Assembly (NCBI GenBank): GCA_037952775.1
Contig: JBANAY010000001.1
Location: forward strand, 4,898,001 to 4,962,000
Origin: Clonostachys chloroleuca
Taxonomy: Eukaryota; Ascomycota; Sordariomycetes; Hypocreales; Bionectriaceae
Direction: 5' to 3'
DNA: 64,000 nt
Of the stretch, positions 33,288-43,381 are shown in pieces. Under the pieces are notes generated by a model that was not told the DNA's origin, did no database searches, and saw only the letters and a program-made list of their open reading frames with translations. The translations under genes and the position numbers were made by a program. The stretch's first letter is position 1. Each line of letters begins with the position of its first letter.

Positions 33288-33302
33288 GATCTCCTAATAA
33301 TC
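33279..33302. repeat. Perfect palindrome at ABC-fragment end
   Basis: GATTATTAGGA (33279-33289), a TC spacer, then TCCTAATAATC (33292-33302) form perfect 11-bp inverted arms. They mark the exact point where homology to the ABC transporter ends. It could be an insertion scar or the terminus of another element. Confidence 0.75.
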
Positions 33303-33872
33303 TGTTCTTAATTAGTAAAGAAAAGTAGGGTATTATATATAACCATATACGGTGGTGAAATTCGTAACAGGTTTCCAATAAGTATCCTATAGCTCCAGTT
33401 CCGATCTATTTTCCTCCATAAGAGTAGTAGTTAACCTTTCAGGTCTATAGAAGGACTCGTTGATAGAACTTCTTATCCCGCCATAAGGGAATATCACATA
33501 TCGAGGGTAGGAGTCAAGCAACGATGTCTTGTACCGAGCAACAGTTATTGGCGCTAGTTGATGGTAGTGCGGTTATCGAGAATTTCGTGATTGTGGAGTT
33601 AGAGGGAGTACCTCCCGTTCCTCTCAAGTCTAAGAATGGAGAGGAATAATGCATTATTCAACTAGTAAGGAGGATCGTTGTGGGGTAAGGAAATTAGGCA
33701 ATTCAAGTGAGATTAATGGGGCTTGGATGGTAAATATGTACGCTTAGCTTTCCGACGAAATCCGTTCGAACTATCAACAGCGAGCTAACCAAGTGAACGT
33801 CGGTAAGCCCACGAAACAGCCATCGCAACCACTATTTCAATTTAATCTCGTAATGTACGATGTTCAGCGCAA

Positions 33873-34185
33873 TCATGACGGAGCTATTTTTCCATTCAAT
33901 TTCTGCCTGAAGAACTCTATCACATTGAAAGACTCGAATGATCCTGAAAAAGGATAGTGGCCGTACGGTTGGCTGACGGCCTGCTTTGAGATTTCATAAT
34001 AACGTTCGAGGCAAGACTGATACTCGTCGGCACCATAAATCTGGATAACCTGAGGTTTCATCATATGAACAAGGGGGCCAATAAAGAAGTGAATGGGGAC
34101 AATGCTCGGTGCCCATCGTAAAAGGAAAGCTATCTGGCCGTTGATCTCTCTGAGATCAAGAATGTCATCGAACCTCGCTTACCGG
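33873..34185 (-). pseudogene. Unrecognised ORF remnant
   Basis: An open frame on the minus strand reads RFDDILDLREINGQIAFLLR, then APSIVPIHFFIGPLVHMMKP and IQIYGADEYQSCLERYYEIS. It has coding-like quality but no in-frame start: a stop lies just upstream. I cannot name the family. It is probably an exon or fragment of a larger gene. Confidence 0.35.
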
Positions 34186-34228
34186 GCATAGCTGCGTAAC
34201 TGCATAGCGGCTGAAACCGAGTAGGATT

Positions 34229-34248
34229 AAATCAATCAATCAATCAAT
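34229..34248 (+). repeat. (ATCA)n microsatellite
   Basis: Five consecutive ATCA/AATC units in a short simple-sequence tract, non-coding. Confidence 0.85.
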
Positions 34249-34539
34249 ACACGGAACACTACATAGGTAGGTGGCAGCGCGCAAGAAGGACCCTCATGCC
34301 CCTCAAATATTTACCTTGATTCAGAGGTGGCTTTACCAACTACGTACATGACTACAGTATCTCATAAGTGCCCAGCTAACAGTCTCAAGGCACCTCTCCT
34401 GTCCTGGTGCAATCCATGAGAGCACTCCTCGGTACTTGGACACCCCTAGGTGCAGCGCTCGGGGGTGGATGTAGGGATGCCTAGTTTCTTTGATGGTTAA
34501 TCTTCTAGAACATCCTTCCCATAAGTGTTAGCCGAGGAC

Positions 34540-35125
34540 CACATCTCTTTAGCAGTTCGTCTCTCTAGTGCTATCTATAGCCCATACGTAACACTACATC
34601 CTTCAAGCACTACGTCCCCAAATACTACACCTCTCAGTACTATCTATAACCTATATGTAGTACACGCCTCTGGAGCACTAGGTACACCTCCCGACTGCAG
34701 CTACACCTCCCGACTGCTACACCTCACGACTGCTACGCCTCCCGAGTGCTACACCTCCAGACTGCTACACCTCTCGAATGCTACACCTCTCGAGTGCTAC
34801 ACCTCCCGCGTGCTACGCCAACTGCCTTGGTGGTACTATCTGTAGCATCTATGGAGTGCTACGCTAACTGCCTTGGTGGTACTATCTATAGCATCTATGG
34901 AGTACTACGCCAACTGCCTTGGTAGTACGATCTATAGCACCTATGGAGTGCTACGCCTAATGCCTTGAGAGTGCTATCTATAGCATCTGTTTAACTAGCC
35001 CCCATATCTAGCCAACCAATGCAAGGTTTGCCAAAACCACACTCATCAGATCTGAACCGGGGACTCATCTAGATATCCCCCTAGCACTACGCCTCGCACC
35101 TCTCCAGTGCTACATCTCTCAAACT
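34540..35125 (+). repeat. Minisatellite block built on (A/G)GTGCTACGCCTC-like units
   Basis: At 34700-34810, seven near-copies of TGCTACACCTCYCGA repeat every 16-17 bp. From 34811 a longer 46-bp unit starts at 34811, 34857, 34903 and 34949; it contains TGCTACGCCAACTGCC and CTATCTATAGCATCTATGG. Flanking text to 34,540 and 35,125 carries single motifs (AGTGCTATCTATAGC, AGCACTACGCCTC). Open frames through it are products of the repeat, not genes. Confidence 0.8.
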
Positions 35126-35135
35126 CTAGCACTAT

Positions 35136-35206
35136 GCCTTGAGGAGCGATGTGACGAAAGGTCTTGTGCCTTGAGAAACGAAGTGACGAGAGGTCTTATG
35201 CCGTAG
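35136..35206 (+). repeat. Two units of the GCCTTGAGGAACGAAG repeat family
   Basis: Units at 35136 and 35168 (spacing 32 bp) read GCCTTGAGGAGCGATGTGAC and GCCTTGAGAAACGAAGTGAC, each followed by GA(A/G)AGGTCTT. The same family occurs at 50860-51160 and, inverted, at 36300 and 61409. Confidence 0.8.
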
Positions 35207-35548
35207 GCCGACTCAAAATCTGCCCGCTGTCACGAACTCACGTGATTGCGTGTCTAGTCCACCATGCGCTGAAAGCCCCGCCCACGCGTTCTTTTTTTTT
35301 TTTTTTTCCCCCTCTCAGATCAGTTGATAGCACAAATGTCGCATGTTGTGTCCGCAACCAGCCCAACCTCAATCACTCAAATTATTCATTTTACATATTT
35401 GTTTCTCTATAGGCAAAGTGTATTCTTTCTTACTGATGCTTTTTACGATTGTCAGCTATCTATCTTCCACGTTTCACCATCTTGTCCACACACAACGTTC
35501 TCGAGATTAGCATCTAGACACTAACCTACTCAGACATCTTTGTGTCCC

Positions 35549-35944
35549 ATGGTGACATCATCGGCCCCGTGCGCTCTCACAGTGAGAACGCACCAGACTC
35601 GTCCGAATCCCCCCGTCACTTCACGCTCGAAACGTCAGCGTACGACGCCTCGAAAACAATTGAAGACACCACCTCCGGGAGCTTTTCTTAGTGTCACCGC
35701 GAGGATCGCTGGCCGCACGGCTGACGCCAATCTTCTAGCCCTTCGAGTCCTTGACTTGGCCTATCTCCTAAGGCCACCTTTGGCCGTGATAACGCCGACT
35801 CCGACCACTACTCCATCATCATCGAAGCGATCGACTCGTTGGGAGGGTAGGGCAAACCCTGCCTACCCCCTCAAAGAGACCACACAACTCGGAGACTGCC
35901 AGTCAAGCAGCAAACCCGCCGAGAAGGAATACAACTACGCCTGA
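35549..35944 (+). CDS. Hypothetical basic protein, 131 aa
   Basis: An ORF from the ATG at 35549, rich in Pro, Thr, Arg and Lys, with a nuclear-signal-like patch (SRSKRQRTTPRKQLKTPPPG) at about residues 27-46 and a Thr/Ser/Pro linker near 95. No domain is recognised. A 15-bp T run followed by C-rich sequence lies about 250 bp upstream, and a TCACGTGATTG motif occurs at 35,235. A perfect palindrome, CCGGCCTAGGCCGG, follows the stop codon. The reality of the gene is uncertain. Confidence 0.4.
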   Translation: MVTSSAPCALTVRTHQTRPNPPVTSRSKRQRTTPRKQLKTPPPGAFLSVTARIAGRTADANLLALRVLDLAYLLRPPLAVITPTPTTTPSSSKRSTRWEGRANPAYPLKETTQLGDCQSSSKPAEKEYNYA

Positions 35945-35945
35945 G

Positions 35946-35959
35946 CCGGCCTAGGCCGG
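35946..35959. repeat. Perfect 14-bp palindrome CCGGCCTAGGCCGG
   Basis: It lies immediately after the stop of the 131-aa ORF and is fully self-complementary. Function unknown. Confidence 0.8.
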
Positions 35960-36299
35960 ACAGAGCGTTCCTCGCACAGAGGATCTCACGGAGTCTCCGA
36001 CTATACCTACCTCTCCCTCAGCGACTACATAACTCAGAGAATCCCCTCTCACTTCAGCCTTGTTCTTGACATCAGACATTGAACCTCGACCCCATCCCAA
36101 CCGTAAATGTAGATAGCCATCCCCCAGCATATCAGCGACCGTTGTTTCATCCCCCACGTAGCCGTTCATCTCACATTTCAGTGTTTCATTTTGCCTGCGC
36201 CATGGGACCAGCATACACTAATCCTAACCCCGCCACCGGAACTTCCAACTACCCATGCCAAATCTTGGTAAATGACCCGTTGAAAATGGCTAAATCTAG

Positions 36300-36345
36300 G
36301 CTTCGTTCCTCAAGGCTCTTCTTAGACAAGCCGCGTTGCGGTTTG
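36300..36345 (+). repeat. Inverted member of the repeat family with hairpin
   Basis: GCTTCGTTCCTCAAGGCTC (36300-36318) is the reverse complement of the GCCTTGAGGAACGAAG unit. It is followed by the hairpin CAAGCCGC-GTT-GCGGTTTG (36327-36345). A sister copy at 61409-61452 has the same order with compensatory changes in the stem. Confidence 0.8.
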
Positions 36346-36420
36346 AGTCTCCTATATGTATGTACCTTATGCCCTACAATAATGAAGCATACTATCACGA
36401 AACCACCTGATCACTTGTAA

Positions 36421-36442
36421 ACCACGTGCGATAGCACGTGGT
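36421..36442. repeat. Hairpin ACCACGTGC-GATA-GCACGTGGT
   Basis: Perfect 9-bp arms (36421-36429 and 36434-36442) enclose a GATA loop. Each arm contains CACGTG. The sequence ACTGG follows directly. A stable 3' hairpin just before CTRR is the shape of a Helitron 3' end, though the base after CTGG is A rather than the canonical T. Confidence 0.75.
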
Positions 36443-36594
36443 ACTGGATACTTCCCCTGAGCCAGGGGCAGACCGATTTTCTCCTTCTTTTTGATCTCTT
36501 TGCGCTCCATCCTGTGTATAGAACTTGGCCTATACTATAATTGAACGCTACTTGACCTCGATTCCTCACACACTCTTCGGCACTATTTCTCCCA

Positions 36595-36690
36595 TCTCTC
36601 TAGTACTACGCCTCTCGCCTCTCTAGCACTATGCGTCTCACCTCGCTAGCACTGTCTATAGCTTCTTTCAAGTACTATAGCTTATGTCCA
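36595..36690 (+). repeat. Right-hand patch of the AGCACTACGCCTC repeat
   Basis: TAGTACTACGCCTCTCGCC, TAGCACTATGCGTCTCACC and TAGCACTGTCTATAGC recur here. These are the same motifs as in the 34.5-35.1 kb minisatellite, so similar patches flank the 35.1-36.6 kb segment on both sides. Confidence 0.65.
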
Positions 36691-36940
36691 AGAGAGATAA
36701 AACATACAATAGGTACCCACACCATATGCCAAGCGTAAGGATCACAACTATTGTGAATAACTTCACGGTTGCAATGAATTCTAAATCGCAGGCAGCATCC
36801 TGCTGCCTATACGATCAGCAGAATGAACACTAGCACAAGAGACCGGCTTTCGTCGCTCCTTTAGATAGATTACAAGCGCTCATTTGATCTCAATTGTCCA
36901 TCCGTACGTGTGATACCATAGGCTGATAATGGAATGGCTC

Positions 36941-36964
36941 TTAAATTAATTAATTAATTAATAA
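36941..36964 (+). repeat. TTAA/ATTA simple repeat
   Basis: Five TTAA/AATT units (TTAAATTAATTAATTAATTA) lie directly before the GCGTACG-rich repeat. Confidence 0.8.
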
Positions 36965-37340
36965 TCACATGAACTGCGTACGCCGAGTTGCGTACGAGAC
37001 CCAACGCGTACAGAGTGCACCAAACAGGACCGCGCAAAGTCGCGTACGAGAATGGCCAATCTCTCGCGTACGCAGAGCCAACCCCCGCCCACGCAAAACG
37101 CTTTTCTTATTCGGCGGATCGCAAAAAGCATTACCGCGTACGCAGAGTTAGCGTTACAGCGACCCCTTGCCAGCGTCGTCATTCGCTCTGAATACCATGT
37201 CGGGCCTTGTCTTTTTACCAATTGCGTATTAGCGAAATATAGTAAGACTCCCCAAAACAGCCTAAGTTTCAGGCCTTGCATTCAAGTAACAACGGTTACC
37301 ATAAAGCCAACCAATCTCTCGCCGGTAGTGTAATATCATA
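36965..37340 (-). repeat. Right arm of the GCGTACG-rich inverted repeat
   Basis: Six GCGTAC motifs (five of them GCGTACG) occur between about 36,975 and 37,145 with irregular spacing. The rest aligns in inverse orientation with 30164-30490. It abuts the 3' end of the nuclease-kinase gene as the left arm abuts the truncated kinase tail, so gene end and repeat moved together. Confidence 0.8.
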
Positions 37341-39880
37341 TCACATGAACGCTCCTTTCACTCCAGCGAGATCATGCAAGAAATCTGGCTCCAGCTGGCG
37401 CTTAACACTGCGAGGACGAGATACCGCCTTAATCTTCCCGCTCGTATCTTGAATCCGCCGTCGCTTGTTAGGCTCTAGGGCGGCCAGCTGGCGTCGGGGT
37501 GGCGAGAGAAGCTGCGAGCGCTCGAAATCAATGATCATTACCTCTCGAGTTTCTGGGTTGAAGAGTATATTTTCCCGGCTCGTATCCATGTGTACCACCC
37601 CTTCTTGATGGATGGCTTTCATAGACCGTATTGCCATTTCCGTTACAGAGGCCTCATCAAGATCTGTTGCATCAATATCTCTCAAACCGACACCTCCCCA
37701 GGACATAAATGACAGGTGAACCACGTCAACGCGGAAATCATAGTAGTACGTCCTGCCGAGGGCACCAAGGTCGATAGCACCGAGGAAGACGGGTACATGG
37801 GTCCCTTGTACTCCCTTAAGTCGCTTGTAGACTAAAGCTTCGTGCTTCAGATCTGATATGAAAGCCTTCACCGTACCTTTGCCAATGAAGGTGTACCCAT
37901 ACGCAAGCAAAGTAATCTTGAAGAGGGCCCCACGAGAACCAGTGATATCCAACGATGTGATTCCAGAGTCAAGTGTTCGTTTCAGCTGCTTAGAAAGCAG
38001 CTTGAGGAAGTCGACGTGTGTGATGGGATGGCGTTTGGAGGAATTCGCCTTGCAATTCCGAGTTCTATGGCGGGTAAAATTTGGGCAATTGGCGTCAAGT
38101 ATATGACCTCTCACCAGGCCCAGCAAACACCTCTGTGTACAGAACTGGACAGCTTGATCACTGCCTTTATTGCTGTTCGTGCTGTCGCCTTGACTGCTTT
38201 CCGCAGCAGCCCGCCCGGCAATCCGCTGGCTCCGCCGAGTTCCCTGGTTCTGCCCTGGTTGTTGCCGCTCTGCTGGACTAGCACTAGGCGGGCGATTTAA
38301 ACCCCCACCGTCATCGGGTTCATCATCCCTTCGCCGTCTCACAGGAAGGGTTCCTCCAGGTTCAGTGTTTTTTTTCGGCTTGCGCCTCCGGCGTTTCACC
38401 GAGCGATCGACAGCACTGTAAGTTGTGGGAGTAAAGGCAGGTGATCTCGGCGAGGCCTTCTGCGGATCCTTGGAAATTGTGCTCGCTGTGCGCCGGAAGT
38501 CCACTTCCACTGCTTTAGCCTACCAATGACCTCCTGGCGCCTGTCTTGGCTGATGCGCATGTGATCACTAAGTGCCTGGAGATGGAAGGCCAGGTACTGA
38601 GAAATAGCCGTACATGAACGGAACTGTCCATGCGCTTCCACCTCCGGACCAGGCTCTGCCAGGTGGTAGTAGAGAACCTCGGGAGCTCTCCAATCAATCT
38701 TGAGAAACACAATGGCCTCGCCGGTCGTCAAGAGGCTATAAGCTAGACCACCCTTGATCATGTAGTGGTAAGTCTGCGTGATGGCGGCGGCGGTCAGCTC
38801 CTCGGCGTAATGTTGAAACTTGGCTTCCGCCTCTGTTGGGATCTTATTCTTACAGACAACGTCTTGGAAGATGTGCATATCGTGCAGGCCTTTCCGGAGC
38901 TGTGGGAGGGTGAGCTTGTGAGGCGGCTTGTACTCAGCGATTGCAATGACAGACCGCTTTCCCAAGCCAGTATCCTCGTAGCGATAGATGCAGATTTGGT
39001 CGGCATTCAGCTTCGCAGGGTCGCGGATGAGATCTGGTGTCCTCGGGCGCTGTGACTCTGGCCCTGGCTCCTCTGATTCCTGCTGTAGCGGTGGGAGTGG
39101 CTGCCGGCGTTCTCGTTCGACGACTTCATAGGCCATATCACTGATCGCTTTGAGGTGGTTCTCAAACTTGATGCCAGATCCAATATTCAACTGCCGTTGA
39201 AAGTCCTCAGATTTACTGAGTTCATGTATGATACACCTAACCTGCTCCTCTACACAATTATGCAGAAAATTCTCTAGCATTTTCTCGTCTGCGATAGGAG
39301 CTGCCGATACTTTATTGCCAAGCGTCGCCAGGTAGGCTCGATTATCAAAGAGTCGTTCCTCTACCGGAAAGAAGGAGTAGATGATGGTCAGCATCTCGCC
39401 CTGCTCATCAAAGAAGCTAGTCCACTGCTTGAGGTGCTCCGGAACAAGCTTATGGTAGGCACGGATGCTGCCGGTAGTGGTCTTGGACGGGTCGCTTTCA
39501 ACCGTAAGGCGTGCGTACACGAGATTGTGGCAGGCCTCCAAATACTCATCTAGGGTTGTCGGTCGGGTCTGTTCCCTCTCCTGATCCCGTTCGATCGCTG
39601 CTTGGTCCCGTTCGATCGCTGCTTGGTCTCTTTCGGTTTCTGCTCGATTGGCTCGCTCCTTCTCTTGGTTGGCTCGCTCCTTCTCTTGGTTGGCTCGCTC
39701 CTTCTCTTGGTTGGCTCGCTCCTTCTCTTGGTTGGCTCGCTCCTTCTCTTGGTTGGCTCGTTCCTTCTCTTGGTTGGCTCGCTCCTTCTCTTGGTTGGCT
39801 CGCTCCTCATGCCGCGCAGCTCTCTCCTCCGCCTCTCGTAGGAGCTGTCGCAACTTATCCGTGTCCGTCGGGGCACTCAT
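37341..39880 (-). pseudogene. Nuclease-kinase fusion (PD-(D/E)xK-like plus protein-kinase domain), one frameshift
   Basis: Begins at the ATG at 39880. An N-terminal coiled coil has at least seven ERANQEK heptads (about residues 24-77). An alpha/beta region follows, with an E-x-K catalytic pair in IAIAEYKPPHKLT (about E315, K317), as in restriction-endonuclease-fold domains. About 38,503-38,510 the frame breaks: QWK continues as VDFRRTASTI only in the next frame, so one base appears missing. The second part contains a Ser/Arg-rich linker, TFIGKGTVKAFISDLKHE (beta3 Lys and alphaC Glu), VHMDTSRENILF (HxD...N) and MIIDFERSQ (DFG replaced by DFE). Such nuclease-kinase fusions occur in fungi and resemble Crinkler-type C-terminal domains. 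Catalytic residues are kept. The frameshift may be real or a sequence error. Confidence 0.78.
39650..39796 (-). repeat. Seven 21-bp tandem repeats coding ERANQEK heptads
   Basis: The plus strand shows GGCTCGCTCCTTCTCTTGGTT seven times at exactly 21-bp intervals with only one substitution, followed by a partial unit. Translated on the minus strand it is a seven-residue coiled-coil heptad. The near-identity suggests recent expansion or ongoing slippage. Confidence 0.9.
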
Positions 39881-41007
39881 GGCGTCATCCGAGAGTGTGG
39901 AAATCGAATACTAGGTCGGTGCTAGAGAAGGAAAGTTAGTTTACTATCATTGGAGGCTCAACTTCAAGAGTCAAGGGGCAACGAAGTGCTTACTGGTAGT
40001 GGTAGCGTCGCGTTGCCTGGGTTGACGCGTCGTGACTCGGCCGCGAGAGTCGCTGATACAGCGACCGGAAATTCACAGGCTTGAATTCACAGGGTCCCAA
40101 ATTGAAGAAGAGTGGAAAGCGAACGGTCATAATCTGTTTATTACGTTGCGACCAAAGGGGGAACCTGGTGAATGGCCTAGGCAACCGAAGAGGCTACGGC
40201 GCGCTCAAAAAGGCATAGCGCGCTCTGGGTGTGACTTAGTCATCAAGCAGTGAGCAGCCGAGGTTCAACACGGCCGTCTGACGCGGTTTTAGAAGCGTCC
40301 ATCATGGTTAGGTGTTTTTGTCCCAAGCCCCATCTATTCTGCCATGACTCACCGCTTGTCAAACTAAACATGAGTAATCGAGCTATTGCTATTACATTGG
40401 TACCCACATTAATTATCACCTTGCTCCACCGACTGCGGGATCCGGCGAATAGCCGAATCCCAGAGGATTGTTGATCCGATTTTATCCACTCTCTGGTGTC
40501 ACTACGACGCATTAGTCCGTCAAGAGATTGTTTTGAAGGTTTTGACCTTTAAAAGCGTGCAGAGAAAGGCAGACTGAATGGAATTTCAAGACAGTTTTCA
40601 ATCCCTTTACTTTGCTCTTTGGTTGGCTAGCGCGCTCCCAGATCCAGGCCGAGACCCTCGAGCATGCTCAGTCCGACTACTAATCCGGCTACCGGTAGCG
40701 GACCAATCACATGTGGCCTATACATACAGAACAGCCAGAAAACTGCCAGTTGATTGGCCAGATTAGACATCTGCTTCTTACATTATGGAAACGACACATT
40801 GCCAACGACTCTTTGTGAGACGGCGTTTTGAATTTCTCGCCATGGGTCCTCCGGCGCAGACCCTATATGCGGCATCTTCTCGTAATCACGAACAAAGCAG
40901 AAGAATCATTCGGTTATTTCCTCTTTTTTTCATAACTAATGTCTCAATTGCACCTAACCTGAAGCCGTTAAATCGGGTCGACCTTGCTAACCTAAACTCA
41001 CGATATC
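39881..41007. other. Upstream region of the nuclease-kinase gene
   Basis: Presumed promoter followed by non-coding DNA. Two stretches (about 40,205-40,250 and 40,665-40,720, including AGTCCGACTACTAATCCG and GACCAATCACATG) recur next to the truncated copy at 50,760-50,860. A short ORF at 40,785-41,012 has no recognisable feature. Confidence 0.45.
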
Positions 41008-41300
41008 ATTGATCTCCATGTGAAAGAAGGAGACCTGTCCCATCTGTTCCGGCAACAACTGGTATTTCGGGAAAGCCACAAAGATAAAGCACAGTTCTTA
41101 ATAACTTAGCGAGCTTCTCGGAAGGGTAGTAATTAGCAATAAACCCAACAATCTCAATAATTCCCAAGTAGTGCAAATGAAGAAGCAGCAGCGAGTAGGT
41201 CACCTCTATCCTGCTCAATATCCGTAATAACGAGTAATTTTCAAGGTTTCCCAAGTGCAGGAATTAGGGTTTCGTAAAGCTTATACTCCGCTGTACCGTA
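41008..41300 (-). pseudogene. Nucleoside hydrolase N-terminal remnant
   Basis: Minus-strand translation gives LLVITDIEQDRGDLLA, matching the Asp-rich Ca-binding N-terminus of nucleoside hydrolases (D-x-D-x-x-x-D-D in active enzymes). After a frame change it continues as LHYLGIIEIVGFIANYYPSE then KLAKLLRTVLYLCGFPEIPV and GTDG, the next conserved block. A stop interrupts the start and the C-terminal two-thirds is absent. It is a frameshifted fragment of a purine/pyrimidine salvage enzyme. Confidence 0.6.
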
Positions 41301-41798
41301 GCCATACGGCATCTTGCTGCGGAATTCAGCCTCAAGAGTTGCTGTAACCATGATGTAGAGTTGTGGTTTGTAATGATAATATAATACGTTGTGATGCTTG
41401 TAGAATTATAGCTTGGCCAAAAACAATCGTTGGTGAGGTCCGAAGGTCGATCAATATATATATATACGTGCAGTAAACGACAGGCAGGGCAGACATTACC
41501 GAGCAAAATTCGCCCTACTGGCAACAGATAGACTATGCGAGAGCAACGCCATGTGCTCAGCCATGACTAGTGTCATGTTCGGGACCCCTTGGCGGATCAT
41601 CATGTATCGTTGGGGCTTTGACATCATGTGGCCAACACCGTTCCTTCTGCTTGTGGCAGTACCCTACCTAGAGATGACAAATCGAGACAAGCCAGGTGGA
41701 GGGCCAATTGTCTGACCTGCCCAAATCATTTCTCGTATTGGAGGGTAAAGGATTAGCTTGAAGGCTATGGACCCTGGGGGTTTCATGAGCGAAAGTAG

Positions 41799-42305
41799 AT
41801 GCCTACTCTCTTTATGCCTTGCCATCAGAGCTTCGTTCTTTCCGATGTCCATGATGCATTTTCATGTTCCCTATTTAGTAGTATAACCCGGACTATGGTT
41901 ACAGCTATCCCAGAACTGGGGCGTGCTTACAAGATCCCAGTTTTGGGACGTCTCGCGACCACTGTTAGGCTGGCCATAATAGAGCTCCAGCTAGGACCCG
42001 AGGATGCTGTCGATGTCTCTTCAAAAGTAATCTCTCGTTCATCTCTTTCAATACGCAAAATTTCCCTCGGAGATGTTGGGCTGGGGCTCTTGAAACAACG
42101 CCGTACAATGATCAAGCCGTGGGAGCTCTTGGAATACTCCTCAGAGTTCGCAAAGGTTTGGGCTACATCACCCGTTCCACTTCCTGCATCAATATTATTC
42201 AGAGGTTATACTGGTCATCCATTTTATCGGCCTGGTTATGCCTTAACTAGTCAAACTAAGGGCGCTGCTCCATGCATAACTAATGGAAACTGGGTTGATC
42301 CTTAA
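41799..42305 (+). CDS. Hypothetical protein, 168 aa
   Basis: An ATG-started ORF whose middle part (TAIPELGRAYKIPVLGRLAT, IRKISLGDVGLGLLKQRRTM, KPWELLEYSSEFAKVWATSP) has coding-like composition. No family is recognised. It stands alone between the nucleoside-hydrolase remnant and a long empty stretch. It may be a fragment of a larger gene. Confidence 0.35.
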   Translation: MPTLFMPCHQSFVLSDVHDAFSCSLFSSITRTMVTAIPELGRAYKIPVLGRLATTVRLAIIELQLGPEDAVDVSSKVISRSSLSIRKISLGDVGLGLLKQRRTMIKPWELLEYSSEFAKVWATSPVPLPASILFRGYTGHPFYRPGYALTSQTKGAAPCITNGNWVDP

Positions 42306-43381
42306 CTGCAGGAAGACAACTGAACTAGCTAGGAACAGTCACTATGCAACAGACAAGACTGATCTTACGTTATGGCCTTTCCACCTCAAAATGAAACGGG
42401 CGAGTGACAAAGCGGGGAGATTGGTTGCTGGATTACCCAACCGTTCCCCGACATAGCCTCTACCTGTTTAAGGTTCCTGAAAAGTGCTTCTGAATACTAG
42501 ACAGCCAGGCTATACCTGATAGGAATGCAGCGGCTGAAGCGATGCATATCGAAATCAGGCAGACATCCTAGCCAACAGGCTTCCGGACACTTGAAACAAT
42601 AATCAAGCAGCGTGGGCAGGTAAGAATCGTATGTAGAGCATCTTCTTGTCTGGGTATGTCGCGGACTAGCTGAGATTAGTCTTTTCCCCTCCTCTTTGCC
42701 ACTTGCCCTGCTTTTGGTTGCAGAAGAGGAAGGGCATGGTTATGAAAGGATCATATCAAGGAAACGCAATGTAGGCATAGCCACCCCCTCGCCGTGTAAT
42801 GATTTTCACACTCAGATACAATACTTGGAAAAGTAGGAGAGAACGCGGTATATGCTCCGATAATAGAAGGCGAGATGAGCCACGCAAGTAGGAGGATCAG
42901 AAGACCCCAGTTGCGTGACTACGCTGATCTAGCTCCTATCTAAGGCATTTCACCTGAACTATTATTAGTTAATACGATAACGATATTGTATTATGATGCT
43001 TCTCACTTGTATTGTTATCAGGGACTAAGGGGATATTTAGAGCTCACGAGGCACATTCCGGCTAGGACACGCTTCAACAGTGACGAATTGATTAAGTTCA
43101 TTTCGTCTATTCTCATTGGCGCATTAATCTCTCTGTCCTCTTCTCTAGGAGGGCTTTCGATCCTATACTATCCAGAGATGACAGAGACCAGTCTTATTAC
43201 GGATGTGAAAAGATAGCCCTATTGAAGATCTAATAGTCAAAGTGTAATTCATTCATACAACTGCCCACTGCCGGTCGTCCTTTATGCATTGAACTACTCA
43301 AGTGGCTCGTTTATACTGCTCTTCTATAATTTGTTAGCACCACAAAGCATAAATTTCAATTAAGAGGTCCTTTACCGTATA
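42306..43381. other. Intergenic region, nothing recognised
   Basis: About 1.1 kb without a defensible gene. A 76-codon open frame at 42,986-43,216 has no recognisable feature, and no repeats are visible. Confidence 0.45.

Noticed and set aside
34525..34845. 106-codon ORF through the minisatellite
   Set aside because: Its protein is just the tandem repeat translated; no start context or non-repeat sequence supports a gene.
39511..39939. Plus-strand leucine/serine-rich repetitive ORFs opposite the ERANQEK repeats
   Set aside because: Antisense reading of a 21-bp coding repeat gives low-complexity LLVGSLL-type text; the minus strand carries the real domains.
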